This document shows, in pieces, positions 34,815 to 43,294 of a DNA stretch of 64,000 nt; within the stretch, counting starts at the first letter, position 1, and every line of letters starts with the position of its first letter. A program made the position numbers and the translations under genes. Below the pieces are notes generated by a model. That model was not told the origin of the DNA and searched no databases. It saw nothing but the letters and a program-made list of their open reading frames with translations. This DNA is from Roseivivax lentus (GTDB lineage Bacteria; Pseudomonadota; Alphaproteobacteria; Rhodobacterales; Rhodobacteraceae). Location: NCBI RefSeq assembly GCF_900156805.1, contig NZ_FTOQ01000001.1:620001-684000 (forward strand), given 5' to 3'.

Positions 34815-35589
34815 GGCCGGTCAGTTCGCGGCGGAGGCGCTGAGCGTCGACGCCTATCTCGGGGGCCGGCTGCGCCTCGCGCAGCCGCTCAGGGGCTATC
34901 GCGCGGGGATCGACCCGGTGCTGCTGGCGGCCGCGGTGCCGGCCATGGCGGGGCAGCGGGTGCTCGATCTGGGTTGCGGCGCGGGGGCGGCGCTCTTCTG
35001 CCTCGCCACCCGGATACCCGGCCTCTTGCTGACCGGAGTGGAGCGGCAGGCGGATTACGCCGCGCTCGCCATGCGCAACGCCGAGGAAAACGGGCTCGCG
35101 GCGCGGATCGCGACGGCGGATCTCGCCGCCCTTCCGGCGGACCTGCGGCAGGAGCGGTTCGATCACATTCTCGCTAATCCGCCCTATTGGCAGGCCGAGG
35201 CCCGGGACGCGGCGCAGGATCCGGGCCGTGAGGCAGCCCTCTGCGAGGTGACGCCGCTGGCCACCTGGATCAAGGTCGCCGCGCGGCGGCTGGCGCCCGC
35301 GGGGCAGCTGCACATGGTGCACCGGGCGGAACGCCTGCCCGATATCCTGACGGCGCTGCACGGGCGGCTGGGCTCGATCGAACTGAAGCCGCTGGCGCCG
35401 CGCACGGGCCGCGCCGCGCGGCTGATCCTGGTGCGGGCGCGCAAGGGCGGACGGGCCGGTTTCCGGCTGCACGCGCCGCTGATTCTGCATGACGGCGCGC
35501 AGCATGTCGCCGATGGCGAGGATTACACCCCGGCCGTCCGGGCCATGCTGCGCGACGCGGCGCCGCTCGATTTCGAGGCCTGCGCCTGA
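34792..35589 (+). CDS. tRNA1(Val) adenine-N6-methyltransferase-like protein (TrmN6 family)
   Basis: The 265-residue SAM-dependent methyltransferase has the SAM site VLDLGCGAGAALFCLATR, an acidic VERQADYA and the amino-methyltransferase motif LANPPYW. The GYRAGIDPVLLAAAVP segment is characteristic of the TrmN6/YfiC group, which methylates A37 of a tRNA. The ATG at 34792 lies within the end of the DUF2007 gene. Confidence 0.9.
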   Translation: MASSLRDEAGQFAAEALSVDAYLGGRLRLAQPLRGYRAGIDPVLLAAAVPAMAGQRVLDLGCGAGAALFCLATRIPGLLLTGVERQADYAALAMRNAEENGLAARIATADLAALPADLRQERFDHILANPPYWQAEARDAAQDPGREAALCEVTPLATWIKVAARRLAPAGQLHMVHRAERLPDILTALHGRLGSIELKPLAPRTGRAARLILVRARKGGRAGFRLHAPLILHDGAQHVADGEDYTPAVRAMLRDAAPLDFEACA

Positions 35590-35697
35590 TTTTCGCTCAA
35601 TTGGCGGCAAATCCCGGCGCGCCTTTCGCGCCTGCAGCGTGACTTGGCGGGGCATCTATGCTCCACTCGAGAGTCTACACAGCAAAGGAGGTCCCCC

Positions 35698-35874
35698 ATG
35701 AGCCTGAGTTCGCATTTGATGGAGCTGAAGAAGAAGCATGCCATTTTGTCGGACAAGGTAGAGGAGGCCCAGCGATCCCCAGGCATCGACGGATTGCAGG
35801 TGGCTGAATTGAAGAAGCAGAAACTGCGCCTGAAGGAAGAGATCTCGCGCCTCAGCGCCGAGACGATGCATTAA
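35698..35874 (+). CDS. YdcH-family (DUF465) small protein
   Basis: A 58-residue helical-hairpin protein, LSSHLMELKKKHAILSDKVE then LKKQKLRLKEEISRL, matching DUF465/YdcH. The ATG follows a strong AAGGAGGT at 35685-35692. The role is unknown; the family is widespread in proteobacteria. Confidence 0.92.
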   Translation: MSLSSHLMELKKKHAILSDKVEEAQRSPGIDGLQVAELKKQKLRLKEEISRLSAETMH

Positions 35875-36123
35875 CCCGACCCATCGGGCACCGGCATGAC
35901 CTCATGCCGTTGCCCACACCAGGGATGACGCAAGGCCGCACATGGCCTTGCCGGGGTTTGTCCGCGCAGTGATGCGTGGTGAACGGTTACTCGAACCCAC
36001 ATCGGAACCGCGCTTCGAAAGAGCGCCGGACCCAACATGTCTGCCCGCCGCCGAAGGTCATGCCCCGGCGGCGGTGTCGTGTCTGGCTGTCGCGCGTCCG
36101 GCGTTGCCCTGTGGGCGCCGGGC
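35875..36123. other. Intergenic region with no supported gene
   Basis: The 249 bases between the YdcH-type gene and the hydrolase read convergently from both sides. I see no clear stem with a T-run, no RNA gene and no reading frame with family support. Confidence 0.5.
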
Positions 36124-36735
36124 TCAGGCCTCGGGCGTGAAGAACGCGGTGAGCGCGGTCACTTCGCTGTCCCGCAACTCGTGCCCGCCGGGATGCAACG
36201 CGGCGGTGATGTCGCTGCCCTGCGCCTCGAAATACGCGATCAGCGCCTTGGTCTGCGGGGCCGGGCAGATCGGGTCGCGTTCCCCGGCGGAGATCAGGAC
36301 GCGCGCGGCCGAAAGCCCGGGTGCGGGATCGGGCGTCCAGGGAATGAGCGGATGCAGGAGCGCGAGATCGGTGAATAGATCCGGTCGTGCGAACGCCACC
36401 GCTGCGGCGATGTTCGCGCCGTTGGAATAGCCGAGCGCGATCACCCGCGTGGCCCCGAGCCGCGCCTTATGAGCGCCGATGAAATCGGCCATGGCCGTGC
36501 GCCGCCGGGCCAGGTCGTCCATGTCGTAGACGCCCTCGCCGGTTCGCCGGAAGTAGCGCAGCGCCCCGCCTTCGGAGACATCGCCCCGCGGCGAGATCAC
36601 ATGCGCGCCGGGAACGAGATCGCCCGCGAAGCGGTGGAACTGCTGTTCGTTGCCGCCGGTGCCGTGGAAGGTGAAGACGAGCGGGGCGCCCGCCTTCCCT
36701 TCGGTTTCGGCGAAGATGTAGCCCGCCTCAGTCAT
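36124..36735 (-). CDS. Alpha/beta hydrolase (MhqD/phospholipase-carboxylesterase type)
   Basis: The 203-residue protein has the oxyanion segment FTFHGTGGNEQQF, the nucleophile elbow GYSNGAN (serine near residue 108), an acidic DPICPAPQ turn and the final PGGHELR histidine. It fits the small phospholipase/carboxylesterase group that includes MhqD. Its start overlaps the end of the dioxygenase gene upstream by eight bases, and the pair resembles the mhqD/mhqO arrangement that protects Bacillus from quinones. Confidence 0.87.
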   Translation of the reverse strand: MTEAGYIFAETEGKAGAPLVFTFHGTGGNEQQFHRFAGDLVPGAHVISPRGDVSEGGALRYFRRTGEGVYDMDDLARRRTAMADFIGAHKARLGATRVIALGYSNGANIAAAVAFARPDLFTDLALLHPLIPWTPDPAPGLSAARVLISAGERDPICPAPQTKALIAYFEAQGSDITAALHPGGHELRDSEVTALTAFFTPEA

Positions 36736-37660
36736 GGATCGGCGCCAGGTAGCGGCTTTCGAGGGCGGCGCGCAGATGTTCGTGCTGGCTGGGCAGCTTC
36801 AGCGCCTCGCCCAGATGCGCGGTGTCCTCGTCGCGGTCGAAGCCGGGCTCGTTCGTGGCGATCTCGAACAACACGCCGCCGGGCGTGCGGAAATAGATCG
36901 CGTAGAAATAATCGCGGTCGATGACCGGCGTGACCTGGTAGCCGGTGTCGAGCAGGGCCTTGCGCACGACCTTCTGCTTGTCGCGATTTTCGACGGCGAA
37001 GGCCACGTGGTGGACCGAGCCCGCGCCCTGGTCGCCGAAGGGCGCGTCGATCCGGGTGAGGTCGATCACGTTGGCGTCGTTGCCGCCGGGCACGTGAAAG
37101 CGCGTGACGGCGCCGGTCCTGTCCATCTCCTCGTAGCCCATGAAGCGCAGCAGCTCCGCGGTGGCAGCCTCGTCGCGGAGGCGCATGTCGGTGGAATGGA
37201 AGCCGCGGATCGCCACGTCCTCGGGCACGCCGCCGGCGGTCCAGGGCGCGCGGTTGTCCGATGCGACCTCGGTCAGGGCGAAGCCGTCGCCATCGGGGCC
37301 GGAAAAGCGCAGCCGCGCCGCGCCGAAGCGGCTGTCTTCGGAAAGGTTCGCGACACCGGCCTTCGACAGGCGCTCGCGCCAATAGGGCAGGGCGCCTTCG
37401 GGGACGGAAAAGACCGTCGTGCCGACCTCGCCGGTGCCCGCGCGGCCGCGGCGGGCGCCCGGAAAGGGGAAGTAGGTCATCACGGTGCCGGGCGTGCCGG
37501 TCTCGTCGCCGTAATAGAGGTGGTAAACCTCCGGCGCGTCAAAATTCACGGTCTTCTTGATCCGGCGGAGACCGAGCGTCTTGGTGAAGAAGTCGTTGTT
37601 GGTCTGGGCATCGGACGCCAGCGACGTGACGTGGTGCAGCCCGGTGATGTCGGAAATCAT
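36728..37660 (-). CDS. Ring-cleaving dioxygenase of the glyoxalase/VOC fold (MhqO/MhqE-like)
   Basis: A 310-residue protein with two vicinal-oxygen-chelate domains. Domain 1 opens ISDITGLHHVTSLASDAQTN with LHH as a metal ligand; domain 2 begins RGFHSTDMRLRD and has SVHHVAFAVENRD; the final ligand glutamate lies in GGVLFEIATNEPGF. This is the signature of the MhqE/MhqO hydroquinone dioxygenases. With the hydrolase it forms a likely quinone-detoxification pair. Confidence 0.9.
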   Translation of the reverse strand: MISDITGLHHVTSLASDAQTNNDFFTKTLGLRRIKKTVNFDAPEVYHLYYGDETGTPGTVMTYFPFPGARRGRAGTGEVGTTVFSVPEGALPYWRERLSKAGVANLSEDSRFGAARLRFSGPDGDGFALTEVASDNRAPWTAGGVPEDVAIRGFHSTDMRLRDEAATAELLRFMGYEEMDRTGAVTRFHVPGGNDANVIDLTRIDAPFGDQGAGSVHHVAFAVENRDKQKVVRKALLDTGYQVTPVIDRDYFYAIYFRTPGGVLFEIATNEPGFDRDEDTAHLGEALKLPSQHEHLRAALESRYLAPIHD

Positions 37661-37751
37661 GGCAGAGCCTCCTGATGTGTCGCGGCAGATATAGGCGGTC
37701 GGGGATCGTGCGTCGACGCGCGGGCGCGCGCCGATGATGTGCGCGAACGCA

Positions 37752-37780
37752 AAGAGCCCCGGCGCGGCGGCCGGGGCTCC
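37752..37780 (-). terminator. Probable terminator after phaB
   Basis: Arms GAGCCCCGG (about 37754-37762) and CCGGGGCTC (37771-37779) make a strong stem with an eight-base loop. Read on the minus strand the stem is followed by TTTG, a short U-run. It lies 30-60 bases after the phaB stop. Confidence 0.55.
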
Positions 37781-37811
37781 TCCGCCCTTGCGGGCGTCCT
37801 CGCGTCAGCGA

Positions 37812-38534
37812 TCAGACGAAGAACTGCGCGCCGTTGGCCGAGATCGTCGAGCCGTTGATGAACTGCGCGTCGTCGGAGGCAAGGAAGGAGACGCAGCGCG
37901 CGATCTCCTCGGGCTCGCCGAGGCGGCCTGCGGGGATCTGGCTAATGATCGACTCGCGCACCTTCTCGGGCACCGCCATGACCATCTCGGTCGCGATGTA
38001 GCCCGGGCAGACGGCGTTGGCGGTGATGCCCTTGCCGGCACCTTCCTGCGCCAGCGACTTGATGATGCCGAGATCGCCCGCCTTGGTCGCGGCGTAGTTC
38101 ACCTGGGCGAACTGGCCCTTCTGGCCGTTGATCGACGAGATCACGATGATCCGCCCGAAGCCGCGCTCGCGCATGCCGGGCCAGATCGGGTGAATGGTGT
38201 TGAACACGCCGGTCAGGTTGGTGTCGATCACCTCCTGCCATTGCTGCGGCGTCATCTTGTGGAAGGGCGCGTCGCGGGTGATGCCGGCATTGGCCACCAC
38301 GACGTCGATCGGGCCGAGATCGGCCTCGACCTGCGCGAGGCCTTCCTTGGAGCTTTCGTAATCGCCCACGTTCCACTTGTAGGTCTTGATGCCGGTCTCT
38401 TCGGTGAAGGCCTTGGCCTTCTCGTCATTGCCGGCATAGGTCGCGGCGACCTCGTAGCCCTTGGCTTTCAGTTCCTTGGAAATGGCGGCGCCAATACCGC
38501 GGCTTCCGCCGGTGACGACTGCTACACGTGCCAT
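37812..38534 (-). CDS. phaB: Acetoacetyl-CoA reductase
   Basis: PhaB reduces acetoacetyl-CoA to (R)-3-hydroxybutyryl-CoA with NADPH for polyhydroxybutyrate synthesis. The 240-residue short-chain dehydrogenase has the nucleotide motif VTGGSRGIGAAI, NAGITRD, the catalytic SSINGQKGQFAQVNYAATKA (serine, tyrosine, lysine) and the family ending NGAQFFV. The ATG at 38534 follows AGAAGGAGAG on the minus strand. Confidence 0.95.
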   Translation of the reverse strand: MARVAVVTGGSRGIGAAISKELKAKGYEVAATYAGNDEKAKAFTEETGIKTYKWNVGDYESSKEGLAQVEADLGPIDVVVANAGITRDAPFHKMTPQQWQEVIDTNLTGVFNTIHPIWPGMRERGFGRIIVISSINGQKGQFAQVNYAATKAGDLGIIKSLAQEGAGKGITANAVCPGYIATEMVMAVPEKVRESIISQIPAGRLGEPEEIARCVSFLASDDAQFINGSTISANGAQFFV

Positions 38535-38618
38535 GTTGTCTCTCCTTCTGTCAGGTTCGGGGTTCGATATACGACGCGGCGCGGAAATGCGCCGCGACAT
38601 GGGGTCGGACAGCCGGTG

Positions 38619-39461
38619 TCAGCCATCCGGATGGTTCTCGATCAGGCGGCGGGCATCGGCTTCGCCCTGCGCCCATGTGGCCCGGAGTTTCTCGGGGTCG
38701 GTGAAGTCGATCTTGTCGGCAGGCGTCTCCTCGCCGGGATGCAGGTAGAAGCGGCCTTCCATGTCTGGCAGGGTCCGGTACTTGCGCGTGAGCAGGATCA
38801 TCGTCGTGCCTTCGTCGGGGTCGGGCATCGGGGCTTGGTCGGCCATGCCGCCATCGACGACCGGGCGTCCGTCCCATTCGGGGGGCTCGAAGACCGGCGG
38901 GATGACCGCGGCGGCGCAGATCAGATCGAAGAGGCGGCCCTCGCGCGCGGCGGCGTTGGCGTCGACCAGCGAATAATCGAGGCCCATCTTCTCGGCCCAG
39001 CCGAAATGCGGCGCGTTGATACTGTGCAGCTCGGCCTCGTAGGCGACGGTCATGGCCATGCCCGATAGGGTCGGCAGGTGGCTGTCCGGCGGATGCGCGA
39101 TCAGGATCTGGAAGGCCGGGCCCTCGGCGATCCGGCGCGCCGCCTCGGCGTCGATGACCTTGTCCACCACCTCGCAATAGATCGACTGGTGCGGGGTCAG
39201 CCCGGCATCGCCCGCGTGAAACAGGTCGATATTGCTGTCCTGCGCCGCGAAGGCCGCGCACATCTCCTCGAGAAGCGCGTGTTCGCGCCCGGCGAGATAG
39301 GCCGCACCGGCAAGCGCGCCGCCCGAGACCCCGGTCAGCCGCTTCGGTGCAAGCGACCGGCTTTCGGTCAGCGTCGTCATGAACCCGCCCTGCCAGAAGC
39401 AGCGCAGGCCACCGCCGGAAAAGACCAGCTGATCGGGATTATGTGGAAGCACCTGCCGCAT
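38619..39461 (-). CDS. Patatin-like phospholipase family protein
   Basis: A 280-residue acyl hydrolase with the patatin features: glycine-rich LVFSGGGLRCFWQGGF, nucleophile LTGVSGGALAGAAYLAG (serine in G-x-S-x-G) and the dyad aspartate in PVVDGGMADQ. These enzymes cleave lipid acyl esters. It sits between phaA and phaB on the same strand; a role in granule or lipid turnover is possible but unproven. The ATG at 39461 is preferred over a TTG at 39467; no ribosome site is obvious. Confidence 0.88.
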   Translation of the reverse strand: MRQVLPHNPDQLVFSGGGLRCFWQGGFMTTLTESRSLAPKRLTGVSGGALAGAAYLAGREHALLEEMCAAFAAQDSNIDLFHAGDAGLTPHQSIYCEVVDKVIDAEAARRIAEGPAFQILIAHPPDSHLPTLSGMAMTVAYEAELHSINAPHFGWAEKMGLDYSLVDANAAAREGRLFDLICAAAVIPPVFEPPEWDGRPVVDGGMADQAPMPDPDEGTTMILLTRKYRTLPDMEGRFYLHPGEETPADKIDFTDPEKLRATWAQGEADARRLIENHPDG

Positions 39462-39465
39462 GGGC

Positions 39466-39491
39466 AAAAGGCGGGGACGCGCCCCGCCTTT
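39466..39491 (-). terminator. Rho-independent terminator after phaA
   Basis: On the minus strand AAAGGCGGGG, loop CGCGT and CCCCGCCTTTT form a 10-bp stem with a four-base U-run, 16 bases after the phaA stop. It also lies directly before the patatin start, so the patatin gene is either transcribed by readthrough or from a promoter very close to its ATG. Confidence 0.8.
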
Positions 39492-39506
39492 CCCGTCGCG
39501 CGCCTG

Positions 39507-40682
39507 TTACGGGCGCTCGAGGCACATGGCGACACCCATGCCGCCACCGATGCAGAGCGTGGCGAGGCCCTTCTTGGCACCGCGGCGCTTCATCTCGAAC
39601 AAGAGCGTGTTCAGGATGCGCGCGCCCGAGGCGCCGATCGGGTGACCGATGGCGATGGCGCCGCCGTTCACGTTCACGATGGACGGGTCCCAGCCCATGT
39701 CCTTGTTCACGGCGCAGGCCTGCGCGGCGAAGGCTTCGTTGGCCTCGACGAGGTCGAGATCCTCGGCCTTCCAGCCGGCCTTTTCGAGCGCCTTGCGCGA
39801 CGCGTAGATGGGGCCCACGCCCATGATCGACGGGTCGAGGCCCGCGGTCGCGTAGGACACAATGCGCGCGAGCGGCTCGATGCCGCGCTTCTCGGCGTTT
39901 TCGGCGGTCATGATGAGGGCACCGGCGGCGCCGTCATTGATGCCCGAGGCATTGCCCGCGGTGACCGAACCGTCCTTGGTGAAGGCCGGGCGCAGCTTGG
40001 TCATGTTGTCGATGGTCGCGCCGTGGCGGATGTATTCGTCCTTGTCTACGACGATATCGCCCTTGCGGGTCTTGACGGTGAAGGGGATCACCTCGTCGTC
40101 GAACTTGCCGGCCTTCTGCGCCGCTTCGGCCTTGTTCTGGGAGGCGAGCGCGAATTCGTCCTGCTGGTCGCGGCTGATCTGCCACTTCTCGGCGACGTTC
40201 TCGGCGGTCTGGCCCATGTGGTAGCCGTTGAAGGCGTCCCAGAGGCCGTCGCGGATCATCGTGTCGATATACTTGACGTCGCCCATCTTGTGGCCGGCGC
40301 GCAGATGCGCGGCATGCGCCGAGAGCGACATGCTTTCCTGGCCGCCCGCGCAGATGATGTCGGCATCGCCGAGCTGGATGTGCTGGGCGCCGAGCGCCAC
40401 GGCGCGCAGACCAGAGCCGCAGACCTGGTTGATGCCCCAGGCGGCGCTTTCCTGCGGCAGGCCCGCGTTGATATGCGCCTGGCGCGCGGGGTTCTGGCCC
40501 TGCGCTGCGGTCAGCACCTGGCCGAGGATGGTCTCGGACACTTCGGACTTGTCGACGCCCGCGCGCTCCACCAGCGCTTCGAGCATGGCCGCGCCGAGGT
40601 CGTGGGCGGGGGTTGTGGCGAAGGAGCCGTTGAAGCTTCCCACGGCGGTCCGGGCCGCGGATGCGATCACGATATTCGTCAT
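39507..40682 (-). CDS. phaA: Acetyl-CoA C-acetyltransferase (beta-ketothiolase)
   Basis: PhaA condenses two acetyl-CoA into acetoacetyl-CoA, the first step of polyhydroxybutyrate synthesis. The 391-residue thiolase has the acyl-binding cysteine in [19 protein letters not shown], the NEAFAAQA motif, [17 protein letters not shown] with the catalytic histidine, and [14 protein letters not shown] with the second cysteine. The ATG at 40682 follows GAGAGGAGAT. It is transcribed in the same direction as phaB, with a patatin gene between. Confidence 0.96.
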   Translation of the reverse strand: MTNIVIASAARTAVGSFNGSFATTPAHDLGAAMLEALVERAGVDKSEVSETILGQVLTAAQGQNPARQAHINAGLPQESAAWGINQVCGSGLRAVALGAQHIQLGDADIICAGGQESMSLSAHAAHLRAGHKMGDVKYIDTMIRDGLWDAFNGYHMGQTAENVAEKWQISRDQQDEFALASQNKAEAAQKAGKFDDEVIPFTVKTRKGDIVVDKDEYIRHGATIDNMTKLRPAFTKDGSVTAGNASGINDGAAGALIMTAENAEKRGIEPLARIVSYATAGLDPSIMGVGPIYASRKALEKAGWKAEDLDLVEANEAFAAQACAVNKDMGWDPSIVNVNGGAIAIGHPIGASGARILNTLLFEMKRRGAKKGLATLCIGGGMGVAMCLERP

Positions 40683-40716
40683 GCCAGATCTCCTCTCTTG
40701 CACGATGTGGCCGAGG

Positions 40717-40797
40717 CCCCCGGGATGATCCCGGGGGCGCGCCACGTTGCGCATCTTGGTATCGGATGACGGGAAGGTGAGCAACCGACGTAACGTC
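40717..40797 (-). promoter_or_regulatory. phaA leader hairpin and upstream inverted repeat
   Basis: Two structures lie in front of phaA. CCCCCGGGA (40717-40725) and TCCCGGGGG (40729-40737) form a 9-bp stem with a three-base loop, within the probable leader or as an end for the EAL gene upstream. GACGTAACGTC at 40787-40797 is a 5-1-5 inverted repeat about 105 bases before the start, placed where an operator would be. No regulator is assigned. Confidence 0.4.
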
Positions 40798-40866
40798 ACG
40801 GGATGCCGCAACGGCAGTCTTGCGGGCTCTCAACCGGGGCGTTGCAGGCGCGCGCGGCCCCCCGGG

Positions 40867-41685
40867 TCAGACCGGGGCGGAGCCGATCCTGCGCCAGGGC
40901 GGATCGAGGGTCGGGGCGGCGAAGTAGAAGCCCTGCAGGCAATCGATGCCGATATCGGTCATGAATTGCGCGTCATCCTGGGATTCGATGCTTTCGGCAA
41001 TGGTGAAGACGTCGAATTCGCGGGCCATGGCGAGGATGGCGCGCAGCAGGACCTGGGTGTCGGCATCCTCTGCGGCCCCACGGGTCAGCCGTCCGTCGAT
41101 CTTCAGGATATCGAAGGTGAACCGGCTGAGAACACGCAGATTCGTGGCCGTCGCGCCGAAATTGTCGAGCGCGAAGGTGATGCCCTTGGGGCCGTAGCGG
41201 CGCATGAAGTCGCTGACGAGTTCGGGCACCAGCATCGCCGAGGGTTCGGTCACTTCGAGAATGAGCCGGTCCGCGATGGTCGGATCGCCGGTGAGCGCCT
41301 GTTCGAGGATGTTGGTGTATTTGCGATACCCGATAGAGCGCGCCGAGAGGTTGAGCGAGAGCCGGATGTCGGGATTGCGCGACAAGATGCCGAGGCCCTT
41401 GCTGAGGGCGACGCAATCCAAGAGGCGGCCCGTCTCCTGCTCCTCGATGTCGCGGATGAAGTCGCGGGCGGGAATGATTCGCCCCGCGGGGTCGAGCACC
41501 CGGGCAAGCCCCTCGTAGAAGGCCACGCGGTCATGCGCGGCGCTTTGCACCACGGGCTGGAAGGCGAGATTCACGTTTCGCGCGCGCACCGCGTTCTCCA
41601 CGATCCGCGGCGTGTCGCGATCGAGCTCGCGCACCGCAAAATCGAGTGCGTTCTTAGGGACGCTGATATCGAGCCCGCTGACCAT
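40867..41685 (-). CDS. EAL-domain protein (putative cyclic-di-GMP phosphodiesterase or sensor)
   Basis: The 272-residue protein is a stand-alone EAL domain. It keeps the first glutamate (YEGLARV), NLSAR, ILEVTEP, the lysine of ILKIDG and the glutamine of CLQGFYF. The metal motif usually read DDFGTG is DNFGAT here, and the loop usually AEGVE is AESIES, so the second aspartate of the metal site is an asparagine. It may be a weak enzyme or a c-di-GMP binder. No membrane or PAS domain is attached. The ATG at 41685 follows GGGAAAGG. It is divergent from rpsD. Confidence 0.85.
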   Translation of the reverse strand: MVSGLDISVPKNALDFAVRELDRDTPRIVENAVRARNVNLAFQPVVQSAAHDRVAFYEGLARVLDPAGRIIPARDFIRDIEEQETGRLLDCVALSKGLGILSRNPDIRLSLNLSARSIGYRKYTNILEQALTGDPTIADRLILEVTEPSAMLVPELVSDFMRRYGPKGITFALDNFGATATNLRVLSRFTFDILKIDGRLTRGAAEDADTQVLLRAILAMAREFDVFTIAESIESQDDAQFMTDIGIDCLQGFYFAAPTLDPPWRRIGSAPV

Positions 41686-41808
41686 GACCTTTCCCAACCT
41701 GTTGAGCGTTCCCGTCCTGTCTGCGGCAGGAGGTCTTTCCAAAGCGCTAATGCCGCAAGTCCGAGCCCCGGTCATTTGTCTCAAATCCAACCGATCGCGG
41801 GGCGCTAT

Positions 41809-41836
41809 TGACAGCCCAACGCGCGGGCGTATAAGC
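41809..41836 (+). promoter_or_regulatory. Housekeeping-type promoter of rpsD
   Basis: TTGACA at 41809-41814 and TATAAG at 41831-41836, separated by 16 bases, match the sigma-70 consensus well. Transcription would start near 41843, giving a leader of about 138 bases before rpsD. The leader has GC-rich inverted repeats (for example CCCGCAAGGGG) that could fold, but I cannot assign a known S4 autoregulatory structure. Confidence 0.7.
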
Positions 41837-41980
41837 GCGCCTTCATTGGTGTTGGTGGCCCCCGCAAGGGGATGCCTGTCAGGGCTCCGGGAAACCGGGC
41901 ACAAGGCCCAGAGGACAACGCCCTTCATAGCCGCCCCCGAGACCACCGAAGGGGCCGCGTCAAACGAAGGAGATCAGACG

Positions 41981-42601
41981 GTGACCAAACGCACCTCTGC
42001 CAAGTACAAACTCGACCGCCGGATGGGCGAAAACATCTGGGGTCGTCCGAAATCCCCGGTCAACCGCCGCGAATACGGCCCCGGCCAGCACGGCCAGCGC
42101 CGCAAGGGCAAGATCTCGGATTTCGGTCTGCAGCTGCGCGCCAAGCAGAAGCTGAAGGGCCATTACGGCGATCTGACCGAGAAGCAGTTCCGCCGCATCT
42201 TCGCCGATGCCGAGCGCCAGAAGGGCGACACCGGCGAGCTGCTCATCGGCCTGCTGGAGCGCCGCCTCGACGCGGTCGTCTACCGCGCCAAGTTCGTGCC
42301 GACCGTCTTCGCCGCGCGCCAGTTCGTGAACCACGGCCACGTCACGGTGAACGGCCAGAAGGTCAACATCCCCTCCTACCGCGTGAAGGAAGGCGACGTA
42401 ATCGAGGTCCGCGAGAAGTCCAAGCAGCTCGCCTCCGTGCTCGAGGCCTCGCAGCTGCCCGAGCGGGACGTGCCCGATTACATCGAGGTCGACCATTCCA
42501 AGATGAAGGCGACCTTCGTGCGTCAGCCCGGCCTGTCGGACGTGCCCTACGCGGTGCAGATGGAGCCTAACCTCGTCATCGAATTCTACGCACAGAACTG
42601 A
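41981..42601 (+). CDS. rpsD: 30S ribosomal protein S4
   Basis: S4 nucleates assembly of the 30S 5' domain. The 206-residue protein has the S4 N-terminal domain ([39 protein letters not shown]) and the RNA-binding S4 fold ([40 protein letters not shown]). The start is GTG at 41981 after AAGGAGAT at 41967-41974. It has its own promoter and terminator and is not in a ribosomal operon here, as is usual in this order. Confidence 0.98.
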   Translation: MTKRTSAKYKLDRRMGENIWGRPKSPVNRREYGPGQHGQRRKGKISDFGLQLRAKQKLKGHYGDLTEKQFRRIFADAERQKGDTGELLIGLLERRLDAVVYRAKFVPTVFAARQFVNHGHVTVNGQKVNIPSYRVKEGDVIEVREKSKQLASVLEASQLPERDVPDYIEVDHSKMKATFVRQPGLSDVPYAVQMEPNLVIEFYAQN

Positions 42602-42627
42602 TCCTGCGTTCTGTGCCGAAAGACAGG

Positions 42628-42653
42628 GGCCGCACCTTCGGGTGCGGCCTTTT
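42628..42653 (+). terminator. Rho-independent terminator of rpsD
   Basis: GGCCGCACC and GGTGCGGCC form a 9-bp stem closed by a TTCG tetraloop, followed by TTTT at 42650-42653, 27 bases after the rpsD stop. Confidence 0.92.
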
Positions 42654-42701
42654 CCATGCCCGCGGCCCGGTCGCGGCGCAGTGTCGGCCGGGGCCCAACG
42701 C

Positions 42702-42735
42702 AAAACGGCCGCGCCTTCGAGGCACGGCCGTTTTT
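42702..42735. terminator. Bidirectional terminator between rpsD and the DUF1127 gene
   Basis: AAAACGGCCG and CGGCCGTTTT form a 10-bp stem (with a further GCC/GGC pair around loop TTCGA), flanked by A-run on the left and T-run on the right. It can stop transcription arriving from either side; the DUF1127 gene ends 27 bases to its right. Confidence 0.85.
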
Positions 42736-42761
42736 CATTGTCGCCCAGGCGCGGTCGCCGT

Positions 42762-42983
42762 TCAGAGGTAGAACAGGTCGCGGTAGACGTGCCGGGCGAT
42801 GTCTTCACGCTTCAGCCCGCGCTTTGCGAGCTCGGCGTCGCTCATCGCCTGAAGTTGTTCCGCCTGACGGACGCGCGGATTGCGCTCTGCGATCCAGACC
42901 ATCCCGTCATAGAGACGCTGAAGGATGCCTTTGCGCTCGTTGGCGTGGGTTGCGGTATGTGCGGTCGCGGTGGCCGTAGCCAT
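42762..42983 (-). CDS. DUF1127-domain small protein
   Basis: A 73-residue protein with a poly-Ala/Thr N-terminus and the DUF1127 arginine-rich tail: EQLQAMSDAELAKRGLKRED followed by IARHVYRDLFYL. In Rhodobacter, small DUF1127 proteins such as CcaF1 bind RNA and act in RNA turnover and stress; whether this one does is inferred. The ATG at 42983 has GGAGATAT upstream on the minus strand. Confidence 0.9.
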   Translation of the reverse strand: MATATATAHTATHANERKGILQRLYDGMVWIAERNPRVRQAEQLQAMSDAELAKRGLKREDIARHVYRDLFYL

Positions 42984-43118
42984 GGGATATCTCCAATCGG
43001 TTTGTCGTTCCCCCTTGGCACAATAAATAGGCACTCTGCGAAGACCCAACCATGCCCATTCATTCAGACCCGCGTCCCGTCTGGTGCATGGCTGCGGATC
43101 CCCGGGACGGATCGCACG

Positions 43119-43235
43119 AAAAAAGGGAGTGACCGATGGCCACTCCCGCTTGTGCTGAAAATCATTTCGTCAAAGCGCGTGCCCGTGCAGCGAAACACGG
43201 AATCTTGGGGATCGAGCAAACGCAGGCCAATGCCT
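43119..43235 (-). ncRNA. Candidate small RNA with its own promoter and terminator
   Basis: The 311-base gap between the LacI gene and the DUF1127 gene has no supported frame, but on the minus strand it holds a complete transcription unit. TTGACG (43272-43267) and TATAAT (43247-43242) are 19 bases apart. About 110 bases on lies a terminator, GGGAGTG/CACTCCC (43147-43141 with 43131-43125) followed by six T residues at 43124-43119. The predicted RNA is about 115 nucleotides. The long spacer is a weakness. An alternative is a leader and attenuator for the DUF1127 gene, which lies downstream on the same strand. Confidence 0.5.
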
Positions 43236-43241
43236 AGCGAT

Positions 43242-43272
43242 ATTATATGACAGTTGCATGACGCTGCGTCAA
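43242..43272 (-). promoter_or_regulatory. Promoter of the candidate small RNA
   Basis: A perfect TATAAT (minus strand, 43247-43242) with TTGACG at 43272-43267. The spacer of 19 bases is two longer than ideal. The perfect -10 box is unusual in GC-rich intergenic DNA. Confidence 0.5.
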
Positions 43273-43294
43273 CTTTTCTGAAAACGCGTCCCGC

